Program-made: the position numbers and the translations under genes | The notes under the pieces: generated by a model | Database searches by the model: none | The model's input: the letters and a program-made list of their open reading frames with translations, nothing else | Told to the model about the DNA's origin: nothing | Source: Diaporthe sp. PMI_573 | Lineage: Eukaryota > Ascomycota > Sordariomycetes > Diaporthales > Diaporthaceae | Reading direction: 5' to 3' | Length of the DNA: 64,000 nt | NCBI GenBank assembly: GCA_021399435.1 | Contig: JAJTUP010000053.1 | Coordinates: forward strand, 1 to 64,000 | Shown here: piece by piece, positions 57,118 to 64,000 of the stretch | Layout of the letters: each line of letters opens with the position of its first letter | Numbering within the stretch: position 1 is the first letter of the stretch

Positions 57118-59770
57118 TCAAGCAACCCACCGACTCAATCCAGACCTGGAAGGAGGTGACAATTCTTCTTCGGCTTCCCGCTTGATTCCAGCGATAACTT
57201 GATTGGCGTGGCCATAATTCATCGGTGGGACCTCCAGCAAAATTAGTTCCCTATACAGGTGGTCGCCCAGTATTCCCCGGAATCGCTCCTCAAGCAAGTC
57301 CTTTAGAAGTCTGGAGCGGTTCCTATTCATTGACAAGGCCCCCAGAACGTATTTTCGAAGAAGATACTCGAACAAGTCTCGGAGGGACTCCACAAATGGG
57401 GCTGTGTACGCGTCCTGTAGGCCTCCCAGCATGAGTATCAATCTGTGGGCGAGGATTGGTACATATGCAGTGCCATTTCCAGTGCGGGTGCCACTGAGCA
57501 CAGGGCGTGGCTCCGGATAGTGTAGCTGCTGCTCCATGTCCGGTTTGACTTTTTCGATCAGCTTGAGTGCCTCTTCCGTGAAGCCAGTGGCCAGGCAAAC
57601 CCTGACAGTGTCGATGAACCTGTGTACTTCGTTGGCCGCCTGTTGGTCGCGGACAGACAACAAATTGACAGTTCCAAGACACAGCCGCTGTAGCTGCTTG
57701 TTTAATATCTTCTTGGCGGCTTCTCCAGCGCCGGGCAATGTAGTATCACTGCCCTTAGCAGCTAGAGTTTTGATGACCTCGCCGACGAGTGTCCTATTCT
57801 CGCAACAAGCCAGTTCGCGTATAAACCTGAGTGAGTAATCAGCGCCAAGTATTTAGTGATTTCTCCGTGTGGACTTGCCGTTGCTCAACCCATTCTTTGT
57901 CGTGCCACAGGAAGTTTGCCAGCCGCTGGATAGAATCATGATCCGCATTCGCCAGATACTGGCTCGAAGTGAATTTTTCGCGCTTCAATATCGCTAACCA
58001 AGCCCTGAAGCTGTCTTGGAGATGTTGCTCATCGAGTGCTTTCTCAAAGTCGTCGAGCGCGGCGAAAGATGCGACGAATGTCACGGGAGCAATCCAGGAG
58101 GTCACCGAGACTGTGAGAGATATATCAATGTCAGCAAATGACACACAGGGGAAATGGACTGAAGACACAAGACAATGGGGTTTGCCGAACCATTCGTTCC
58201 AGTCCACCACTTGTGGGGCTGGCGATGCGGCCACAAGCGTGGCAAGCAGCTTCGGAAGCTCGTTCGGAATATAACCGTCTGCGGTGCAATGTCGAATACC
58301 TCTGCGGTACAGTGACATGTCCCTGAGATTCCAAGCACCTTCCAGGATTGCGAACCCAGCAAGTTTGTCTTTGCAGGAGTCGAGAATCCTAGTCATGAGC
58401 TCTAGCATATCAACTCGGACGCTGACACCGCTCGGATGATTTTTCTGATCGTCCACGACAAGGGCCATAATGGCCCCTATATCGGCATCGGAGCCCAGAA
58501 GATGATGCAGCTTGTTCCTGGGGATGAGAATGATGGCCTGTGGAGAATGCTCATCAGCAGCCACTCTACACTCTGTTGACAGAGCACATTGCTTCACGGC
58601 ATAGCTGTGACGAACTCACGGAATCATGGTATACGAGCTTATCTGGCATTATTTCCTCGTCGTCCACCATTCCGAAATCCACATCATCCTCCTCCACCTC
58701 ATCAGCTGATCGGTTGCTGTAAGGATCAGGTGGAATGAGATGCTGCTCAGACAAACTGACACACGAGGCGATCCTCTTGCCCTCAGCTTGTGACATAATC
58801 TTGTTCAAACTCTTTCTTCGTAACGTTGCCGAGAAAGAGGTAAATGCCAGCCTCGGAGCACGCGGACGACAAAGTTTTGATGACTGTCTGGTCGTGTGCT
58901 TCCATATTGGACGAGAAGAGGTTTGCCTGCGAGTACTTGTGGTCAAGGAGATATACGACCTTTGATAAGTCCTCTGGCCAGCTGACAATCCTCTCCTTGA
59001 GGCGTGCGTGCTGCTTGACGAAGAAATCGGCTGACTTAGCAGTACCTGATCTTGGCGTTATGCTGTAGACAAGCTCTAAGTGACGCCCTGACGAAGTCTC
59101 CATGACTTCCTTCGTGACATCAGAGTACCAAGCAAGAGCTGAAAGATCAAATGCCGAGGCAGGGGCAGTTGGAAAAACACAATGCGTTCCAGCGTGCTCT
59201 AAGCAGATCTCGCCTCCCGTGTGCCCGGAAGGAAGGCATATGACGAGACGTCCCGTAATCTCTGGATTTAGCTGCGAGACCTTATGGCTCCTAACGAAAG
59301 AGCCTTTCTCGTACAGAATAAGCTTGTCTGGCTCGACATCGACATCGGACAGGGCCAAGCCGAGGCTTTGAGCTACGTCCTGCTTGATGGAATCGAAGAA
59401 TGCCGGCCATGAGGGGTTGGCGATCCGGAACTGGTCATGATCAAGCTCCCAGATGAGGTTAGGGGAGTGGCCCGCCACATTAGCTCCAGTTTTGCTAAAG
59501 GACGCTGGTCTCGCGACAGCTTTGATTCGGTCAGCGAGCAAGGGGCCAAGAGGCAAGGAGATATGGCTTCCATCGATTTCAAGTCCCAGGATTGACGAAC
59601 TGGGTGTGGTTCCTCTGGAAGGCGAAGTCACTGACTGTCTGAACGGACTCGAGGTCTTGTTGGAGCTCTTTCTTCCAAGCCAAGCAGGCTGGGCTCAGCT
59701 CCTCCTCCATCTCGGAGCCGTGTCCGCAAACTGTCCTGCCGTATATGTCGAACATAACTGGACGGACCAT
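57118..59770 (-). pseudogene. decayed 2-oxoglutarate/Fe(II) oxygenase-like gene
   Basis: Long homologue of fungal proteins with a prolyl-4-hydroxylase-type oxygenase domain and a helical C-terminal half. The N-terminal exon starts near 59770. A one-base insertion near 59581-59588 shifts the frame between FVNPG and LEIDGSHISLPLG. A second shift lies near 58790-58808, after FLGNVTKKEF. Between them the domain is readable, but catalytic positions have changed: the HxD pair reads H-K-V in FVRSHKVSQ, and the usual DVTHEV reads DVTKEV. Introns downstream look functional: 58619-58538, 58173-58111, and 57878-57827, the last with a GC donor. The C-terminal part (AIILIPRNKLHHLLG, then VTSWIAPVTFVASF) is open to the stop at 57118. 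I see no intron that would repair either shift. Confidence 0.72.
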
Positions 59771-60349
59771 GTGGAGTCTCCAACGAATCAGAAGTAGAGG
59801 CGAGAAGAGCAAAGACGCGTCAAGTGTGAGTAAACTCGACGCGTCCAGTGAAACATGCTACCCTTTAATGTGCCCATGCACCTTCTTCAGGTACAAGCAA
59901 CATATAAACTTGCTGACGGCGCAGGGCCCCACTTTGGAGGCAACATCTCAGAGGCGTCGTGACTGCCGTACAATTTTGAGAGAAGATATGGCAACGGCTT
60001 GTTGAATGTACATGAAACATATTCTCGTGTTCCAATCCATCAGGTCGCAGCAGATGGCAAGCATTTCCTGCGCTTTATTACACACAGAGTCGCGAGTCAA
60101 CTAACACGGTCCAACACCCTTGTTCATTTTCGATCGAGGAAAAGGGCCCAAGCTCCCTGCATGACCCACTCCTGCCAAGCGACCCCGGATTCTGGCTCTT
60201 AGCCTCCTCCGACTTCAACGTCAGCCCAAGTCGCCGTCGCAGCCCTTCTCACCCGTCAAGCCCTTCCAATCATCGGGCTGTCGCGGGAATTTTTATTGGA
60301 AGTCTTCTCCGAAGAATCGTCAATTCGTCTCAACGACAAGGCCGCAACC
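59771..60349. promoter_or_regulatory. divergent promoter oxygenase pseudogene / MED10
   Basis: About 580 nt between the two start regions, which point away from each other. The MED10 promoter must lie in its right part. No other gene seen. Confidence 0.5.
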
Positions 60350-60945
60350 ATGGCGCCCCTGGAATACCCAGACCACAACAACGTCGAGCGTGAGCGAACC
60401 ACCCAGGCCCTGCACCGCAAAACTCACCCCAGACACATGGCTGACCCCCCGCCCCAGGCCAGCTCAAGGACGTGATCCAGATCCTGTACGAGATCATGAT
60501 CCAAGTCCCCAACTATGACTCCCACACCGCCCCAGCCGCAGGCGCAGGCGGGCCCAACGGCAACGGCACGCCCCTCCGCGGCAGCAACGCCCCTCCCACG
60601 CGCGACGTGCTCGCCAGCCAGCTGACGCAGCTGTCGTCAGCCCTGCAGGCCATCCACAGGGTGTCGACGCACCCCGCCGCGGCCGAGAACCTGCCCTCCC
60701 TGCCCTACGAGCTGATCCAGTACGTCGAGGGTGGCCGTAACCCGGACATCTACACGCGCGAGTTCGTCGAGCTCGTCCGCCGGCAGAACCAGCTCATGCG
60801 CGGGAAGATGCACGCCTTTGCGTCCTTCCGCGACGTCCTCGCCCGCGAGATGGGAGAGGCCCTGCCTGAGCTTAGGGACGACGTCGCGCAGGTTGTCAGG
60901 GGCACGGGAGGGGAGTGGCCGCTTAAGGAGGAGCCCGGCCAGTGA
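60350..60945 (+). CDS. med10: Mediator complex subunit 10
   Basis: Middle-module Mediator subunit (Nut2 in yeast), which links activators to RNA polymerase II. Two exons, 60350-60389 and 60458-60945, give 175 aa. The N-terminus is MAPLEYPDHNNVERQ. The family helix LKDVIQILYEIMIQVPNYD follows, then a Gly/Ala/Pro-rich insert (about residues 40-65) that is longer than in yeast. The second conserved helix set reads PYELIQYVEGGRNPDIYTRE, FVELVRRQNQLMRGKMHAF and FRDVLAREM. The intron (60390-60457) has a GTGAGC donor, a CTGAC branch site and CCCAG acceptor, and keeps phase 1. Codon use is strongly GC-ending. Confidence 0.95.
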
Positions 60946-61665
60946 GCAGCCCGTGGCTTTTTGTGGTCGTGGGTGGCTTAGAAGGGGAAGGACTCGGTGA
61001 ATCTATCGGCTTGCTCAACCGCGTTTGACAGTGAATGTTGCTGGGAGTCACGAGTGTGCAGCGAGCGCCGAGCTGGATGAGAGCCAAAACAGGAAGGAGT
61101 CAAAAGCATTTACGGCGTTTTATAGTGGCTTCGGTCAATTGACCAAGAAATGATACCCAGATTCCTTTCCGCGATGGTATGACTTGCATCACTACATATG
61201 ACAGCGACACGATACTCGGCATTTCCATTTCGCCATAGCTAGGTTAAAGGCAGTAGCGGGGCCTTGAAAAATCGGTGGCATTTCGGGTGTAGAAACTCTC
61301 GCTCTACCGACAGCTGATGGGCTGAGTATGATCCCATCGCATACACCAAGGCCGACAAGTCAACTTTCTGATAAGCACATTGGATTGCTTCTTTATTTGC
61401 TTTCCTTTCTCGTACATCATACACGGTCCACAATGAAGTAGGTATATACGCAGCACTCTCAAAATCCACAACGATAAAGTTGCCTCCACCCACGGGGATA
61501 TACACCCCACAGCGATGAGCCTGGGCAGCCGTCTATGCGAATTCGGGCCTGGCCATGAAACGTACAGACATTGACAGAGCGCTTCGACCGCCGACTCGCC
61601 ATGTTCATAGTACTGTTCTTCAACCTCGTCTCTTCCCCCTCATCCTTTCTACTATGATCGGACTC
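60946..61665. other. convergent intergenic region
   Basis: 720 nt between the 3' ends of MED10 (plus) and the DUF4045/gelsolin gene (minus). An 88-codon minus frame (61505-61239) has no ATG at its start and is not called. Confidence 0.55.
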
Positions 61666-64000
61666 CTATTCCGAGTTTCCCAACACCTGCAACGCTTGCA
61701 CTAGCGGCACGATCCTCAGGCTCCGGGTCCTCTTCAGAGGTGACGGCTGTCTGCTTGTGACTCCCCCGCCGGATGATGGTGTCGGCATCTTGGTCGGGCT
61801 CAGATCCTCCCTCCACTTCCGGAAGCAGCTCCTCAGGTCCCGTGGTATGCCCTCCATTACGACGGTGGAGACCGGCACGAACGGCCGGTCTTCCATTCCG
61901 GCGGCAAGTATGGCATATTCCTGAGCATAGTCGAGGGCGTTGCGGAAGGAACCATATTGAGCTTGTGTATAACGTCCAATGATGACGTACATCTCGAAGA
62001 ACGCGTCGAGGACGTAGATCCTGTCAGGAGACAGGTCCATTTGGCTGAAAGGGTTGATCTCGACCACCTGGCGACTGTTAGTACAATTTGCAAAGTGGCG
62101 GCGAGATCGCAATGACGCACCTGATTTTGAGCGGCTGAATCCGAGCAGAACAGCCTTGAGCAGTACTTCTCGTAACTCGGCTTCAGCCTCCAGTGATCCG
62201 CAGAGCTCAACGTCGCTCTTCTGTCGCCACCAAAAAAGTCCCAAAAGTTTTCTGGCTCTTGTCCCTCCTCCATTTCAACCAACTCGCCCATCAGCGCGAG
62301 GTCCATCCCTATCAGCCTTGCGCAGCTCAGCTCGTCGACACCGGCACCCTTTCCTTTCCACAGGTAGCACTTTCCTTGCTGTGTAATGAGATAAGGGAAG
62401 CCAGAGCAAAGGATTGATGAAGAGAAGTCCACCTCGTCAAAGACGATCTGGCCCATGTACTGCCGTCCACAGAGTATGTTGGAGGCGAGCGAGTCATACT
62501 TGTTGCTTGAGCCGCGCCGTATGATGACAATGCCGCCGAGGGCCTGGATGAACTCGGCCGTCTCCTTTCCCTGACGTATCTTGACCAAGGTGCCGCCCAT
62601 AGACCGTGCTTCCCTGTTCACAAAAACCTGGGCATCCTCGATGGCAGATGGCGCAACCTCGTCACCAGACCAGAAGTACACCTCAGATATCCTCTTTCGT
62701 GCCTCATTCGTAAAGGTGTGTGAGCAGATGTACATCTCACGTTCAAACAGTACGCGCTCATAATGGGTTGGGACAAGTATCTTTTTGCCCTGCTCCGTGA
62801 CTTGGAAGAGCTCTGCTTTGTGTGTTTGCACTCTGGAACCGCCTTTGGGGCGATTCATCAGGAGCTCAGCTGCATCAACATGATAGTTCCGTTTCGGTCG
62901 CCCATGACCAAAGAACCCGTTGATCATGGCAGACACATCCCCTGCGCTCTTCGATGGAGACCTTGTGGGTGATGCCAAGGGAGAGGCATGAGCCGACGTG
63001 CTTGAAGGTGCAGGTGCGTCTCGCGTTGCCTGGGCCTTGGTAGGTGACCTGGGACGCAAATTTAAAGGCTCTGGCAGGGACTTGTCGGCTTGGGCTTGCG
63101 GCTTCTTGGGTGTGACGGGTTCACCAAACATAGTTGCTGCGTTGCTCGCGATCACAGCTGATTGCGTGTCGCCCTTCTCGGGCTCCGAAGGTAGCTTTCG
63201 TGGTGATTTTGGCGCTCCGAAGGCTTTCTTCAGTGGAGAAGGGGACTTTACTGGTTCCGGCTCGCTCTTGGGTGACTGCGGCCCCGACTCATCCAGGAAC
63301 CTGGACATTCTCTTCATGTCCAGTTTCCGTGGAGATGGGGGTTGGACATCGTCCTTCTTCTCCTCGTCCACCTGTGGTTTCGGAGAAAAAGCAGAGACCT
63401 GCTCGTGAAACTTCTTGGGAGAAGCGGGACTGGAGTTCCGTGGCTGCGATGAGTCTACCAATGCGATTCTCGTTCCTGCAGACACCGGTCTTTGCTCGGC
63501 GAATCTCTTCTTTGATGAATCCACCAGGGATATCACGCCGCTGTTCCGCGTGCTGTCATTTGCTGCTAAGCCATTGTGACGCTCAGTAGGCGAAACGACC
63601 GGGGATTTCATGGAAGATTTTGGCGAGGTTGTTTCAACTTGCGGTTCCTGTACCGGCAATGACCGGGAAGGACTCACAACTCTTTCCTCTTTCTCCAGGG
63701 CTTCGTTGTCCCGGGCAGGTATCTCTGGAACGGCAGCTGTCTCCGGGGTGTCTGGTCTGGCCGTCGCCTGTGGAATGGGTGCCGCCTCTGGAATGGGTGC
63801 CGCCTCTGGCGTGGCTGCGACTTCCAGGGTAGCTGGCGCCTCTGGCATGGTAGGTGTCTCCTTCATTTCTGCTGACTCCGGAGTATTCACAGCCTCCGAC
63901 GCAGCAGTGCCAGCTGGTGTGCTCACCGAAGTTGGGGCTTTTCTCCGTGGCCCACGAGCCCGACCCTTGGTCATGTGCTCCAGCTTGGGCCCAGGTCCTG
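61666..64000 (-). CDS. DUF4045 / gelsolin-repeat protein, 5' end outside window
   Basis: Fungal protein with an N-terminal DUF4045 region and C-terminal gelsolin-like repeats, presumably actin-associated. Two exons are visible: 64000-62121 (continuing past the right edge) and 62067-61666; about 760 aa are in the window. The first bases read GPGPKLEHMTKGRARGP, which resembles the end of DUF4045, so the ATG at 63974 is internal. A long disordered stretch follows, with a PEAAPIP repeat and many SPxK motifs. Gelsolin-like segments begin near HKAELFQVTEQGKK and include EVYFWSGDEV, then FPYLITQQGKCYLWKGKG and DRIYVLDAFFEMYVIIG. The intron (62120-62068) has a TACTAAC branch site and is in phase 0. 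Confidence 0.9.

Noticed and set aside
61239..61505. 88-codon minus-strand frame between MED10 and the gelsolin gene
   Set aside because: It opens without an ATG, the first ATG leaves only about 30 codons, and it lies in convergent 3' regions.
1..64000. CRISPR array, rRNA operon, intact transposon or biosynthetic gene cluster
   Set aside because: None of the repeat-spacer patterns, rRNA cores, transposase or reverse-transcriptase motifs, or clustered biosynthetic enzymes are visible.

Overview
The window is nuclear DNA of a filamentous ascomycete (Pezizomycotina), most probably a sordariomycete. The evidence is the gene content (pacC, Ku80/mus-52, Top3, Stb3, a LIM protein, DUF4045/gelsolin protein), short 50-140 nt introns with GTRNGT donors and CTRAY branch sites, moderately high GC, and long intergenic spaces in front of transcription-factor genes. 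I joined exons by hand from splice consensus, reading-frame phase and family alignment remembered in general terms. No transcript or database was available.

Layout: (1) 1-8400 holds one C2H2 regulator (minus, 991-2546) behind a 5.9 kb gene-free upstream region. (2) 8400-25000 is a compact housekeeping block: a GRGGAGN-repeat Par32-like protein, RLP24 (ribosome biogenesis) divergent from PAM18/TIM14 (mitochondrial import), a DEDDh exonuclease-fold protein, Ku80 (end joining) divergent from a TMEM205-like membrane protein, a small putatively myristoylated protein, and a DUF1295 membrane protein divergent from DNA topoisomerase III. (3) 25900-33500 holds pacC, with a dense cluster of its own GCCAAG sites upstream, and an Stb3-like Sin3-binding protein. 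(4) 33500-41450 is gene-poor, in part lower in GC, and contains a broken CCA tRNA nucleotidyltransferase copy. (5) 41460-49850 holds a bZIP regulator with a 5.8 kb upstream region and a secreted cupredoxin-type protein with a Pro/Ala/Glu repeat tail. (6) 51600-64000 holds a disordered basic protein, a LIM-type protein interrupted by one in-frame TAG, a decayed 2-oxoglutarate oxygenase-like gene, Mediator subunit 10, and the 3' part of a DUF4045/gelsolin protein that runs off the right end.

Most genes are unrelated housekeeping or regulatory loci; I see no secondary-metabolite cluster, CRISPR, rRNA gene or intact transposon. The most interesting signal is the LIM gene. Its TAG stands where a Trp is expected, between the first two zinc-ligand cysteines. 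The A lies at the exact centre of a 17-nt loop closed by a 9-bp stem. This is the configuration expected of a stop-correcting A-to-I mRNA editing site of sordariomycete sexual development. Other notable points are a likely mitochondrial leader on Top3, a GC-AG intron, a 5-nt internal exon, and several short introns that are multiples of three without a stop.
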